Positions 8,445 through 17,078 are shown, numbered from the stretch's first letter. The stretch: DNA of 64,000 nt from Limnohabitans sp. (GCA_018882835.1 VERE01000005.1:1-64000); one strand, 5' to 3'. Program-made: numbers and translations. The notes: a model not told the origin generated them from the sequence alone.

Positions 8445-9781
8445 ACCTGCACCGCAAACTCCAACAACGCGCCGCCGAAGGCCGCCCAGTCCGCATTGGC
8501 CTGATTGGCGCTGGCAAATTCGGGTCGATGTACCTCGCACAAATTCCGCGCACACCCGGTGTGCATCTGGTCGGCATCGCCGACCTCTCGCCCGCCAATG
8601 CGCGCGTGAACCTGGCGCGCGTCGGCTGGGCCGATGAGCGCTTGCAAGCCAAGTCGCTGGACGAGGCCGTCAAGCAAGGGACCACCCATGTCGGCGACGA
8701 CTGGAAGGCGCTGGTCAGCCACCCCGCCATCGATGTGATTGTGGAATGCACAGGCTCCCCCTTGCATGCGGTAGACCACATTCTGGAAGCCTATGCGCAC
8801 CGCAAACATGTGGTCAATGTCACAGTGGAGGCCGACGCCTTTTGCGGCCCCTTGCTGGCCACCCGCGCAGAAGCGGCTGGCGTGGTGTACTCCCTCGCCT
8901 TCGGTGACCAGCCCGCACTGATCTGTGACTTGGTGGACTGGGCCCGCACTTGTGGCTTCCCCGTGGTGGCAGCGGGACGCGGCCACAAGTGGCTGCCGCA
9001 TTTCAGCGAATCTACCCCAGACACCGTATGGGATAACTGGGGACTGACGCCCGAGCAAGCCGCACGTGGCGGCCTCAACCCCAAAATGTTCAACAGCTTT
9101 CTGGATGGCTCCAAGCCCTCGATTGAAAGCACGGCAGTGGCCAACGCCACCGGACTGGGTGTGCCCAGCCACGGACTGCTTTACCCGCCGGCCAGCGTGG
9201 AAGACATTCCTTATGTAACGCGGCCGATTTCCGAGGGCGGCGTGCTGGAGCGCAAAGGCATGGTGGAAGTGATCTCCAGCCTGGAGACCGATGGCCGTGT
9301 CATCCCCTACGACATTCGAATGGGCGTGTGGGTTACCGTGGAAGCCGAGACAGACTACATCAAGAACTGCTTTGAAGAATACAAAGCCCACACCGACCCC
9401 AGCGGTCGCTACTTCACGCTCTACAAACGCTGGCACCTGATTGGGCTGGAAGTGGGCGTGAGCGTGGCCAGCGTGGCTCTGCGTGGCGAGCCCACAGGCG
9501 TAGCCACCGGCTGGCAAGCCGACGTGGTGGCCACTGCCAAGCGCGATTTGCAGCCCGGCGAAATGCTGGACGGCGAAGGCGGCTACACCGTGTGGGGCAA
9601 GTTGTTGCCCGCAGCCACCTCCAAGAAAATGGGCGGCGTGCCCCTGGGCTTGGCACATGGCGTGAAGGTCGTGCGCCCTGTCAAGAAAGGCCAAAGCCTG
9701 TGCTGGGACGACGTGGCCATGGACACCACCACCCACGCCTATAAGCTGCGTCGCGAGATGGAAGCCGGGTACAGTTTTTAA
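8441..9781 (+). CDS. NAD(P)-dependent oxidoreductase with C-terminal SAF domain
   Basis: A 446-residue protein with a homoserine-dehydrogenase-like Rossmann domain (GLIGAGKFGS at residues 20-29, VECTGSPLHAVDHIL, NVTVEADAFCGPLLATRAE) and a C-terminal SAF/antifreeze-like domain (~residues 345-440: VATAKRDLQPGEMLDGEGGY and RPVKKGQSLCWDDVAMD). Such proteins are often mis-annotated as homoserine dehydrogenase or FlgA. Relatives act as oxidoreductases or oxidoisomerases on sugar acids or similar hydroxy acids. The start at 8441 overlaps the PhyH stop (ATGA). Its stop TAA (9779-9781) overlaps the convergent gene's stop. The reaction is probably oxidation of the product of the preceding dioxygenase (inference). 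Confidence 0.85.
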   Translation: MNLHRKLQQRAAEGRPVRIGLIGAGKFGSMYLAQIPRTPGVHLVGIADLSPANARVNLARVGWADERLQAKSLDEAVKQGTTHVGDDWKALVSHPAIDVIVECTGSPLHAVDHILEAYAHRKHVVNVTVEADAFCGPLLATRAEAAGVVYSLAFGDQPALICDLVDWARTCGFPVVAAGRGHKWLPHFSESTPDTVWDNWGLTPEQAARGGLNPKMFNSFLDGSKPSIESTAVANATGLGVPSHGLLYPPASVEDIPYVTRPISEGGVLERKGMVEVISSLETDGRVIPYDIRMGVWVTVEAETDYIKNCFEEYKAHTDPSGRYFTLYKRWHLIGLEVGVSVASVALRGEPTGVATGWQADVVATAKRDLQPGEMLDGEGGYTVWGKLLPAATSKKMGGVPLGLAHGVKVVRPVKKGQSLCWDDVAMDTTTHAYKLRREMEAGYSF

Positions 9782-10581
9782 AAAGGCGAGCCCAGCGTGC
9801 CGGAGCAGGCAAGGATGGCCGGGAAACTGGCCATCCACGCCCAGAAAAATCGGTTCAGCCCGAAGTACCAAAACACCAAGCCATGAAACAGGGCTGCGAT
9901 GGCGCAAAACGGCAGCGCCAGCAAAGGGTGCAACAACGCCAGGGGCGAGCAACCTTCCCACAAGGTAAAAGCCCAACTGCCCCATTGTGCAAGGCGCGGA
10001 TGGCGCAACAAACTGTGTTGCGGCAACGGGCCGTAAACCCCGCCATTCAAAAAGATGGTCATGGCACGCCCCGAGCGCCACTCAGGCCGCAACAATTTCA
10101 CCCAGCCCGAGACAAAGTAAGAACTGATGGCATGGATGGTGACGTACCACAAGCCGGCCTTGGCAGCGATTTCAGGATCCACCAGCACGCGCAGGACCTC
10201 TTCGATCAGCAAGCCGGTCAACACCACCAGGCTCATGAAGTCGCTGCCCCCATTGAAGGCCCCACGCCAGCGAACCAGGATCAGCAAGGTGCTGACAAAC
10301 AAAAACATGACCGAGCCCAGGTTGACACCGCTCACGCCCATGTCAGCCACCACATAAAGCCGAAGCCACAAATGGGTAGCGTGCCAGGCCGGCGAATACA
10401 ACTTTTCAAGCAGCGCCCGCATGGCCGGATTGTTGTTCGGGATATCGGCCTGCTGGACTGACCAAGCCCAAACGCCCTGGGCGGAGGTCATGTGCTGCGT
10501 GCGCAAATACTCCACACATTGCAGCCCCAGGCTCCAGCACAGCAGCCAGTTCATCCATTGCAAGCCCTGCTCAAAACTCAT
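9778..10581 (-). CDS. HTTM-like multi-pass membrane protein
   Basis: A 267-residue integral membrane protein with about six hydrophobic helices. It resembles the HTTM (horizontally transferred transmembrane) domain seen in vitamin K gamma-carboxylase-like proteins. Supporting segments are FVSTLLILVRWRGAFNGGSD between helices, a histidine- and tryptophan-bearing loop, and RHPRLAQWGSWAFTLWEGCSPLALL. Bacterial HTTM proteins have no firmly known reaction. ATG at 10579-10581 overlaps the stop of the upstream gene as ATGA, so the pair is translationally coupled; an in-frame GTG lies 9 nt further up. Its last 3 bases overlap the stop of the convergent SAF oxidoreductase. Confidence 0.65.
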   Translation of the reverse strand: MSFEQGLQWMNWLLCWSLGLQCVEYLRTQHMTSAQGVWAWSVQQADIPNNNPAMRALLEKLYSPAWHATHLWLRLYVVADMGVSGVNLGSVMFLFVSTLLILVRWRGAFNGGSDFMSLVVLTGLLIEEVLRVLVDPEIAAKAGLWYVTIHAISSYFVSGWVKLLRPEWRSGRAMTIFLNGGVYGPLPQHSLLRHPRLAQWGSWAFTLWEGCSPLALLHPLLALPFCAIAALFHGLVFWYFGLNRFFWAWMASFPAILACSGTLGSPF

Positions 10582-11096
10582 ACCGTGCACTCCGGACTGC
10601 GCAACATGGTCTGCGTGGCTTCAATGCCCTGGGCGTTGGAACGCTCCATGCGAACCTCGAACTGGTAGCCCCGCCAGGCGCGCGCCCCCAGGCGTCGATC
10701 CAGATCGAAGCGAACCAACCGATCCACCAACTGGTAGGTGACCAGTTGCCGGGCGTCCTCACCGTCGGGCAAATCGTTCAAATCATTGGCAAAGTGGTCT
10801 AACAGGTTCTGCTCGGCCAGCGCCAAATTGACATCGGTGTTGTGCACGAGGTGCCATAGACGCCGCGTTCTGCGGGGGTAAACCCAGTGCCAGTCACGCC
10901 ACGTCGCATCATTGCCCAGATGGCGAACATACAAATGAGGCACATAGCCCACCGCATGAAAGAACTTCCAGTTGGGGAAGAAAGCCCGCAGGAGAAACAG
11001 CCAGGGCCCCCGAATGATTTTGCTGCTCCACCGCAAGGTCAGCAACAGCAGCAAAAAATACAGGGCAATCCAAACCAGTGTCAGGCGAGAAGACAT
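10578..11096 (-). CDS. Membrane-anchored hypothetical protein coupled to the HTTM-like gene
   Basis: A 172-residue protein. The chosen start ATG at 11094-11096 gives MSSRLTLVWIALYFLLLLLT, a single N-terminal membrane helix. A soluble part follows, rich in W, R and H, with GYVPHLYVRHLGNDATWRD and WHWVYPRRTRRLWHLVHNTD. The frame is open further upstream to 11237, but that part is arginine-rich without a ribosome site and is rejected. I do not recognise the family. The ATGA overlap with the HTTM-like gene suggests that the two form one membrane assembly. A similar-sized partner gene beside HTTM genes would be a useful comparison. Confidence 0.6.
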   Translation of the reverse strand: MSSRLTLVWIALYFLLLLLTLRWSSKIIRGPWLFLLRAFFPNWKFFHAVGYVPHLYVRHLGNDATWRDWHWVYPRRTRRLWHLVHNTDVNLALAEQNLLDHFANDLNDLPDGEDARQLVTYQLVDRLVRFDLDRRLGARAWRGYQFEVRMERSNAQGIEATQTMLRSPECTV

Positions 11097-11254
11097 GCGC
11101 CGAATCTTAGCGCCAATGCGCCCCGACATTGCAGGCACAGCGGGGCGGTTTCGCCTTGACCAAGGCAGCCGATTCCTGATTGACGAAGCCCCTGACCTGA
11201 AGCACACTAGTCGGAAGTTTTGTTTTGTCTCTGGCACTGATGTCGCGTACTTGC

Positions 11255-11665
11255 ATGAAATTGCTGCTCTCCCTCTGGCTTGGGCTGAGCTTCACCGCCA
11301 CGTGGGCCCAAACCTTTGTCATGCATTGCGACGTCGAGGGCACCATCCCCGCCATGGACGACCTCAAACTCAAGCCCGCGCAGGTCACCCTCGAAATCCA
11401 AGCCCTTGGCCACAATCTTTTTTTGAAAATCAATGGCCCTGCGCCCTACGCTTTGTTCCTCAACACCCTGACCACCGAACAATACGAGGGTAAAAACCTC
11501 ACCAATGCCCAACGCATGGGTCTGCAAAACCGGCACATCAAGAACGGCGACATGCGTGAAGTTCGGATCACGCGGCAAGGCCTTGAGCTCAGCGGTTACA
11601 GCGACATCGAGTACCGAAGAAAAAAAGTGCGCATGGCCTTCGAAGGCACATGCCATACCCCCTGA
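11255..11665 (+). CDS. Small secreted protein of unknown function
   Basis: A 136-residue protein with a clear signal peptide, MKLLLSLWLGLSFTATWA, probably cleaved after AWA. The mature part has two cysteines (FVMHCDVEG near its start, FEGTCHTP at the end) that could form a disulfide, and reads as mostly beta. The frame could start at 11225, but the ATG at 11255 is directly followed by the lysine and hydrophobic run of a signal peptide. No family was recognised. The next gene, an acyl-CoA ligase, follows after 23 bp. Confidence 0.65.
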   Translation: MKLLLSLWLGLSFTATWAQTFVMHCDVEGTIPAMDDLKLKPAQVTLEIQALGHNLFLKINGPAPYALFLNTLTTEQYEGKNLTNAQRMGLQNRHIKNGDMREVRITRQGLELSGYSDIEYRRKKVRMAFEGTCHTP

Positions 11666-11688
11666 CGATCCCCTTTCAAAGCAACACC

Positions 11689-13233
11689 ATGCACCCACAC
11701 CATCACGCACAGCAATTCCCTGACAAAGTGGCTTACCTGATGGCGGACAGTGGCGAGAGCGTGACCTATGCCCAGCTGGAAGCCCGATCGAACCAATTCG
11801 CCCATTTGCTCAGAAGCCTGGGGCTCCAGGCTGGCGATCACATGGCTGTTTTGCTGGAGAACCATCCCCGCTTTTTTGAAATTTGCTTTGGTGCCCAGCG
11901 TGCCGGCATCATTTTTACTGCCATCAGCACTCGTCTCAAAGCCAGCGAAACAGCCTACATCATTGACAACTGTGGCGCCCGCTTGCTGGTGACCTCCAAA
12001 GCCCTTGCGACGTTGGCCCATGAGATCGTGCCATTGACGCCCGCCGTGCAGCATCGCCTGATGATCGATGGTCCCACCGCGGGTCACCAAGCCTATGAGC
12101 CCTTGATGGCATCGCAAGCCAGTTTGCCAATTCCTGACCAGACGGCAGGGGGTGACATGTTGTACTCCTCCGGCACCACGGGGCATCCCAAGGGCGTGTT
12201 CATTCCCCCTGATTCACCTGACTACGACGCGCCCACCTCGCTGATGGGCATTTGTCAAAACCATTTCGGCTTTGGCCCCAACAGCGTTTACCTTTCGCCG
12301 GCTCCGCTGTACCACGCTGCGCCCATGCGTTTTTGCATGAGCGCCATGCGGCTGGGCAGCACCTGCGTCATCATGGAACATTTCGACCCGGAGCGCTTCC
12401 TGGCCCTTGTCGAGACACACCGTGTCACCCACACCCAGCTGGTGCCCACCATGTTTGTGCGCATGCTCAAGCTGCCAGTCGCGGACCGGCAGCGCCATGA
12501 TGTGTCGTCGCTTCAGTTCGCCATTCATGCAGCTGCACCCTGCCCCATTCCCATCAAAGAACAGATCATCGATTGGTGGGGCCCCATTGTCTGGGAATAC
12601 TACGCCGGCACCGAGGGCATGGGCATGACCCTGGTGCGCTCCCCCGAGTGGCTGACCCACAAAGGCACCGTTGGCAAAGCCGTGATTGGCAAGTTGCGCA
12701 TTTGCGATGAGTTGGGCGATGAAGTCCCCACCGGAAAAATTGGAACCGTCTATTTTGCGGAAGGCAAGGCCTTCGCCTACCACAATGACCCCGGCAAAAC
12801 ACAAGAATCGAAAAATGCAAAAGGCTGGACCACGCTAGGCGATGTGGGCTACGTGGACGAAGAAGGCTACCTGTTCCTGACCGATCGCAAGTCTTACATG
12901 ATCATTTCTGGAGGGGTGAACATCTACCCACAGGAAGTCGAAAACTTGTTGGTCACCCACGACAAAGTCTTTGACGTGGCCGTGTTTGGCGTACCCCATG
13001 AGGAGTACGGCGAGGAAGTCAAGGCGGTGGTGCAACCCCGTGACATGGCGCAAGCCGGACCGGCGCTGGCCGCGGAGCTGATCGCTTTTTGCCAACAGCA
13101 CTTGTCAACCATCAAGTGCCCCAAATCGGTGGATTTCATGGCCGAATTGCCCAGGCACCCCACCGGCAAGTTGTACAAGCGCCTGCTGCGTGACCGCTAC
13201 TGGCCGCAAAAGGAAGGTAAGCTTGTTGGATGA
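11689..13233 (+). CDS. Acyl-CoA synthetase (AMP-forming, ANL superfamily)
   Basis: A 514-residue adenylate-forming ligase that activates a carboxylic acid to its CoA thioester. The phosphate-binding loop is DMLYSSGTTGHPKGV (~residues 160-174). The A5-type motif is WEYYAGTEGMGMT, followed by GWTTLGDVGYVDEEGYLFLTDRK (A7/A8), and the catalytic lysine lies in RHPTGKLYKRLL near the C-terminus. Start at 11689 (MHPHHHAQQFPDK) matches the usual N-terminus of this subgroup; an upstream in-frame ATG (11650) would overlap the preceding gene. The next gene, an epoxide-hydrolase-like enzyme, overlaps by ATGA, suggesting a two-step route whose acid substrate is unknown. Confidence 0.9.
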   Translation: MHPHHHAQQFPDKVAYLMADSGESVTYAQLEARSNQFAHLLRSLGLQAGDHMAVLLENHPRFFEICFGAQRAGIIFTAISTRLKASETAYIIDNCGARLLVTSKALATLAHEIVPLTPAVQHRLMIDGPTAGHQAYEPLMASQASLPIPDQTAGGDMLYSSGTTGHPKGVFIPPDSPDYDAPTSLMGICQNHFGFGPNSVYLSPAPLYHAAPMRFCMSAMRLGSTCVIMEHFDPERFLALVETHRVTHTQLVPTMFVRMLKLPVADRQRHDVSSLQFAIHAAAPCPIPIKEQIIDWWGPIVWEYYAGTEGMGMTLVRSPEWLTHKGTVGKAVIGKLRICDELGDEVPTGKIGTVYFAEGKAFAYHNDPGKTQESKNAKGWTTLGDVGYVDEEGYLFLTDRKSYMIISGGVNIYPQEVENLLVTHDKVFDVAVFGVPHEEYGEEVKAVVQPRDMAQAGPALAAELIAFCQQHLSTIKCPKSVDFMAELPRHPTGKLYKRLLRDRYWPQKEGKLVG

Positions 13234-14345
13234 CACACCCTCAACCTTTGCCATTGCCTGACGGCATTCGCTCCTGCTTTGCGCAAGGAGTCAACGGGCT
13301 CACCATGCATTACCTGGAAGCGGGCCGCGCAGCCAGCGACACAGCTGCGCGCCCATGCCTGTTGTTGCTGCACGGTTTTCCCGAGCTGGCCTACAGCTGG
13401 CGCAAGGTCATGCTGCCGTTGGCTGCTGCAGGCTTTCACGTGATTGCACCCGACCAACGCGGCTACGGCGCCACCACAGGCTGGTCGGACAACTACGATG
13501 CGCCACTGGCACCCTTTCACATGCTCAACCTGGTGAAAGACATCACGAGCTTGCTGGACCTCCTCAAGATTCCCAAGGTGCATGCCGTGATTGGGCACGA
13601 TTTCGGCTCGCCCGTTGCCGGTTGGTGCGCGTTGACCCGCCCCGATATTTTTCAGCGTGTGGCCTTCATGAGCGCCCCCTTCACTGGGGCGCCCGTGTCG
13701 CTCCCCGGCACATTGAAAATGATGGCAGACCTGCAAGCCCTGCCGCAACCCCGCAAGCATTACCAAGCCTACTACGGCACGCGCGAAGCCAATCACAACA
13801 TGCAACACGCCCAACAAGGCCTGCATGCTTTTCTGCGCGCCTACTACCACATGAAAAGCGCGGACTGGAGCGAGAACCGCCCCCAGCCTTTGGCCGCGGC
13901 GAGCGCCACCGAGTTGGCTCGGTTGCCGCCTTATTACGTCATGGAACACAGCCTGGGCATGGCCGAAACTGTGGCGCCCCACATGCCCGCAGCTCACGCC
14001 ATTGCATCCTGCGAATGGCTGCCGGATGCCGAACTGGCTGTTTACGTCAAGGAATACGAGCGCACAGGATTTCAAGGCGGGCTGCAGTGGTACCGCTGCG
14101 GCTTGAACAGCCAACACGCGCAGGAGCTGATGGCTTACTCGGGTCACACCGTGTCGGTGCCGGCTTGCTACATTTCAGGGGCATCCGATTGGGGCATTTA
14201 CCAAGCCCCTGGCGCACTTGAGAAAATGCAACAGCAAACCTGTCAAGATTTCCGCTTTCAGCGACTGATTCCGGGCGCGGGGCATTGGGTTCAGCAAGAA
14301 CAGGCCGAAGCCGTCATCGCCAGTTTGTTAAGCTTCCTCCATTGA
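13230..14345 (+). CDS. Alpha/beta hydrolase, epoxide-hydrolase-like
   Basis: A 371-residue hydrolase of the epoxide hydrolase/haloalkane dehalogenase group. HGFPELAYSW supplies the oxyanion loop and DQRGYGATTGW the typical following strand. GHDFGSPVAGW carries an aspartate nucleophile rather than serine, and GAGHWVQQEQ holds the C-terminal histidine. A long cap domain (~residues 150-300) contains several tyrosines (KHYQAYYGTRE) that could polarise an epoxide. ATG at 13230 overlaps the stop of the acyl-CoA ligase (ATGA). Hydrolysis of an epoxide or related electrophile is likely; ester cleavage is less likely because of the aspartate. Confidence 0.85.
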   Translation: MTHPQPLPLPDGIRSCFAQGVNGLTMHYLEAGRAASDTAARPCLLLLHGFPELAYSWRKVMLPLAAAGFHVIAPDQRGYGATTGWSDNYDAPLAPFHMLNLVKDITSLLDLLKIPKVHAVIGHDFGSPVAGWCALTRPDIFQRVAFMSAPFTGAPVSLPGTLKMMADLQALPQPRKHYQAYYGTREANHNMQHAQQGLHAFLRAYYHMKSADWSENRPQPLAAASATELARLPPYYVMEHSLGMAETVAPHMPAAHAIASCEWLPDAELAVYVKEYERTGFQGGLQWYRCGLNSQHAQELMAYSGHTVSVPACYISGASDWGIYQAPGALEKMQQQTCQDFRFQRLIPGAGHWVQQEQAEAVIASLLSFLH

Positions 14346-14368
14346 TCTTCACCTCGTTGCCCCAACCC

Positions 14369-14764
14369 ATGAACGCCATCTCTGTCACCTTGCTCGCACT
14401 CTCTCTCAGCAGCCTGAGCTTTACAGCGCATGCCGATGGATCCGGTACCTACCAACAAGTCTGCTCGGTTTGCCACGGGCAAGGGGTGGCGGGTGCCCCC
14501 AAAGCGGGTGACACAAAAGCCTGGAAAAAATTGATCGCCGAAGGCCAGGTGCCTTTGACAGCCGACGGCTACATGGGCGTGCGCGCCATGCCTGCCAAAG
14601 GTGGCAAGGCCGACCTCAGCGTCGCTGACTTCGCAGAGGCAGTGGTCTACATGGCCAACCAGTCAGGCGCCAACTGGAAAGCGCCCGATGCAGAAATGCT
14701 GAAAAAAATAGAAGCCCGGATTGCTCAAAAAACCAAGGCCAAAGCCAGCAGCGCCAAACCTTGA
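14369..14764 (+). CDS. Cytochrome c5-like periplasmic monohaem protein
   Basis: A 131-residue c-type cytochrome. A signal peptide ending near FTAHA is followed by GTYQQVCSVCHGQGVAGAPKAGD, a CxxCH haem site with the c5-type spacing. YMGVRAMPAKGGKADLS supplies the distal methionine region, and VADFAEAVVYMANQSG is the C-terminal helix. The tail is lysine/alanine-rich. It would carry electrons in the periplasm towards a terminal oxidase. The start at 14369 is chosen because it gives the signal peptide; the longer frame from 14285 would overlap the upstream gene. Confidence 0.88.
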   Translation: MNAISVTLLALSLSSLSFTAHADGSGTYQQVCSVCHGQGVAGAPKAGDTKAWKKLIAEGQVPLTADGYMGVRAMPAKGGKADLSVADFAEAVVYMANQSGANWKAPDAEMLKKIEARIAQKTKAKASSAKP

Positions 14765-14770
14765 CAGGTT

Positions 14771-15001
14771 TTACGGGGCCAGGACCCATACCAAGACCTG
14801 TTTGGCCACAAAGCCCAGCATGCCGAAAGACAACACCAAAAACAAAATGAAAGTGCCGAACTTTCCGGCCTTGGATTCACGCGCCAGCCGCCAAATGATG
14901 AAGAGCATGTAGAGCATGAACCCGGACACGCCAAAGGTCAGCCCGAACTGGGCAAATTGCTCTTCTGTCATGGCATCCAACCAGGGCTCATAGGCCCTCA
15001 T
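14771..15001 (-). CDS. DUF2788-family small membrane protein
   Basis: A 76-residue protein with two membrane helices: GLTFGVSGFMLYMLFIIW, then a cytosolic RLARESKAGKFGT loop, then FILFLVLSFGMLGFVAKQV. The TEEQFAQFGLT start and ESKAGKFGTF loop are the marks of DUF2788, a short inner-membrane family common in proteobacteria with no assigned role. An internal ATG ten residues in (MTEEQF) is an alternative start; neither has a strong ribosome site. It is convergent with the cytochrome gene, 6 bp apart. Confidence 0.8.
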   Translation of the reverse strand: MRAYEPWLDAMTEEQFAQFGLTFGVSGFMLYMLFIIWRLARESKAGKFGTFILFLVLSFGMLGFVAKQVLVWVLAP

Positions 15002-15007
15002 TGTGGC

Positions 15008-15364
15008 TTATTTTTTTGGCAGGGTTCCGCCGCTTTTCAGGCACTCATCCAGCGTTTTGAATTCGGTGAATTTTTTCGTGCGCTCGTAATGCGGGCTTTT
15101 CTCGTCGTGGCAAATGCCTGAATCAGACTTTTTCACGATCGGACCCGCGGCGGCCTGTCCGGCTGGCAAACGCCCACCGCTTTTCACACACTCGTCCAAA
15201 CTCTTGAAGGGAGTGAAATTTTTGGTATTGGCGAAAGACGGGCTGCTTTTGTCATGGCAAATGCCAGAGTCTGATTTCTTGACCACCGGGTCATTGGCGT
15301 AAACCGACGTCAAGCCCAGGGCAAGGGAAAAGGCCAGAGCGATGCGCGACACTTTGAAAGACAT
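15008..15364 (-). CDS. Secreted protein with two tandem SGICHD repeats
   Basis: A 118-residue exported protein: signal peptide MSFKVSRIALAFSLALGLTSVYA, then two ~42-residue repeats joined by GQAAAGP. Each repeat runs VVKKSDSGICHD / IVKKSDSGICHD, then SSPSFANTKNFTPFKSL / KSPHYERTKKFTEFKTL, then DECVKSGGRLP / DECLKSGGTLP. Each therefore has one Cys in GICHD and one in DEC, fitting a disulfide per repeat. I recall similar repeat units in secreted or nuclease-associated bacterial proteins, but cannot name a family with confidence. No catalytic domain is present. AGGAGCCT-type purine-rich sequence precedes the ATG. It lies 6 bp upstream of the DUF2788 gene on the same strand. Confidence 0.8.
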   Translation of the reverse strand: MSFKVSRIALAFSLALGLTSVYANDPVVKKSDSGICHDKSSPSFANTKNFTPFKSLDECVKSGGRLPAGQAAAGPIVKKSDSGICHDEKSPHYERTKKFTEFKTLDECLKSGGTLPKK

Positions 15365-15492
15365 GAGGAGCCTCCACTACAAGGGTGCTGGAAGCTTAAC
15401 TCAACTTTTTCACGAGACAAACTAGCAAGATCCCTAGCGCCAAAATACCTCAACCGGCAGCGCACTCATGCCTGATCGTGTACGCTTCTTCC

Positions 15493-15894
15493 ATGCTTGC
15501 CATTGAAGAATCCGACATTGAATGGACTGCCGTGCGGGCCCAGGGCGCTGGCGGGCAGAACGTCAACAAGGTCGCAACGGCCATTCACCTGCGGTTTGAC
15601 ATCGCCGCATCTTCCTTGCCCGAGTGGCTCAAAGCCAGGCTGCTGTCTGGCAATGACCAACGCATCAACCGCGATGGCGTCTTTGTCCTGAAGGCTCAAA
15701 CTTATCGCACCCAGGAACAAAACCGCCTGGACGCCTTCGTACGGCTGCACGCATGGGTCGAGGCGGCTGCCCAGGTCCCCAAAGTGCGCAAGCAGACGCG
15801 CCCTACGGCTGCTTCGAAAAGAAAACGGCTGGATAGCAAGCGAAAAATATCTGAGCGCAAACGCGATCGAGGGCCGGTGATGGGCCAGGGTTGA
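15493..15894 (+). CDS. arfB: Peptidyl-tRNA hydrolase ArfB (ribosome rescue)
   Basis: Stand-alone GGQ-domain protein that frees stalled, non-stop ribosomes by hydrolysing peptidyl-tRNA. The catalytic loop RAQGAGGQNVNKVATAIHLRF is present near the N-terminus. The basic tail (TRPTAASKRKRLDSKRKISERKRDR) is the part that enters the empty mRNA channel. With the ATG at 15493 the protein has 133 residues, the usual ArfB length. An in-frame GTG at 15478 would add five residues. It is convergent with the MFS gene, with only 2 bp between stops. Confidence 0.93.
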   Translation: MLAIEESDIEWTAVRAQGAGGQNVNKVATAIHLRFDIAASSLPEWLKARLLSGNDQRINRDGVFVLKAQTYRTQEQNRLDAFVRLHAWVEAAAQVPKVRKQTRPTAASKRKRLDSKRKISERKRDRGPVMGQG

Positions 15895-15896
15895 GC

Positions 15897-17078
15897 TTAA
15901 AAAGGGTTCTGCCGATGGCGATGCAAAGGCACCGAGGCCAGCGTTGCCAAAACAGAGAGCGCCAGGCAACCGCCGATCACCCACTGATAGTTTTGCAGGC
16001 GGTCGAACACCGCCCCTGCCACCACGGGGCCCAGCAAATTGCCAAAGGCAGCGCCGGTGTACAGCGTGCCAATGATGCTGGAGACAGAGCGCGCGCCAAA
16101 CAAGTCCATGCACAAGGCCGGCAACAGGGACACGATGCCGCCATAGCTCAAGCCAAACCACAAAGCGAAGAGCACCCACGCCGTATAACTCTGTGCAGAT
16201 TGCCACAGCACATAGGACAACCCCATTGACGCTTGCATCAGCACCAAGGTCAAAGGACGACCGATGCGATCTGCCATGGCGCCGATACCAAACCGGCCCA
16301 CCAGGCTGCCCACGCCGATCAAACCCACCAACCCCACGGCGCGTGCGTCGTCCATGCCCATGTCGCGCGCAGCGGCTGACACATGCGCAAACGGAATGAA
16401 CATCGTAGGTGCCCCCAGCACGACCGACAGGTACAGCCATCGGAAGCTGGACGTCTTCAAGGCCTCGCGCAAGCTCAGCCCACTGACAGCCACAGCACCT
16501 TGCGCGGTTGCAGCCGGTGCGCGTCGAAGCAAGCCAGCGGCAAGCAGCCCGACGCCCAACACACCGATGGCCAACAACTGCATGGCTTCACGCCAGGCAA
16601 AGCTGGTCAATGTGATGCCAATCAACAATGGCACCACCAACGTGCCTGCCCCGATACCGGCACTGGCAATGCCAGCAGCCAAGCCACGACGCCGGGTAAA
16701 CCAGGGTTGCACACAACCAATGGCCGGGGTGTACACCATAGCGATGCCCAGGCCAATGCAGGCGCCATAGCAAAGATAGACCATGGCCATCGACTGGGCG
16801 AAACTGGTGCCTAACAAGCCCAAGGCGATGCAGCACATGCCCATGCTGCACACCACCCTGGGGCCAAACCGGTCCGACAACATGCCTCCGACGGCGCCCA
16901 GCACAAAATAAACCAGGCCAGAGAGGCCAAAGATCAAAGAGACATCGGCCCGCTGCGCAGAAAACTCGGTGGCAAATGATTCAAAAAAAGCCGCGAACGA
17001 ATAAGACACACCGAAAATGACGGCCAGGCTGAAGAAGGTGCTCCAGACGACAACCCAAGCGTAACGCGGTTCTTGCAT
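15897..17078 (-). CDS. MFS transporter, monocarboxylate/OxlT-like
   Basis: A 393-residue, 12-helix major facilitator. The start YAWVVVWSTFFSLAVIFGVSYSFAAFF is typical of the OxlT/monocarboxylate branch. GGMLSDRFGPRVV is motif A of the first half, and GAMADRIGRPLTLVL is its counterpart in the second half. It most likely imports or exchanges a mono- or dicarboxylate, but the substrate cannot be read. It diverges from a cupin/enoyl-CoA hydratase pair 123 bp away, so it may supply the acid that these process (inference). Confidence 0.88.
   Translation of the reverse strand: MQEPRYAWVVVWSTFFSLAVIFGVSYSFAAFFESFATEFSAQRADVSLIFGLSGLVYFVLGAVGGMLSDRFGPRVVCSMGMCCIALGLLGTSFAQSMAMVYLCYGACIGLGIAMVYTPAIGCVQPWFTRRRGLAAGIASAGIGAGTLVVPLLIGITLTSFAWREAMQLLAIGVLGVGLLAAGLLRRAPAATAQGAVAVSGLSLREALKTSSFRWLYLSVVLGAPTMFIPFAHVSAAARDMGMDDARAVGLVGLIGVGSLVGRFGIGAMADRIGRPLTLVLMQASMGLSYVLWQSAQSYTAWVLFALWFGLSYGGIVSLLPALCMDLFGARSVSSIIGTLYTGAAFGNLLGPVVAGAVFDRLQNYQWVIGGCLALSVLATLASVPLHRHRQNPF

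Noticed and set aside
8360-10081. 573-codon open frame on the minus strand
   Set aside because: It lies antisense to the SAF oxidoreductase and PhyH genes, has no recognisable domain and is a typical high-GC shadow.
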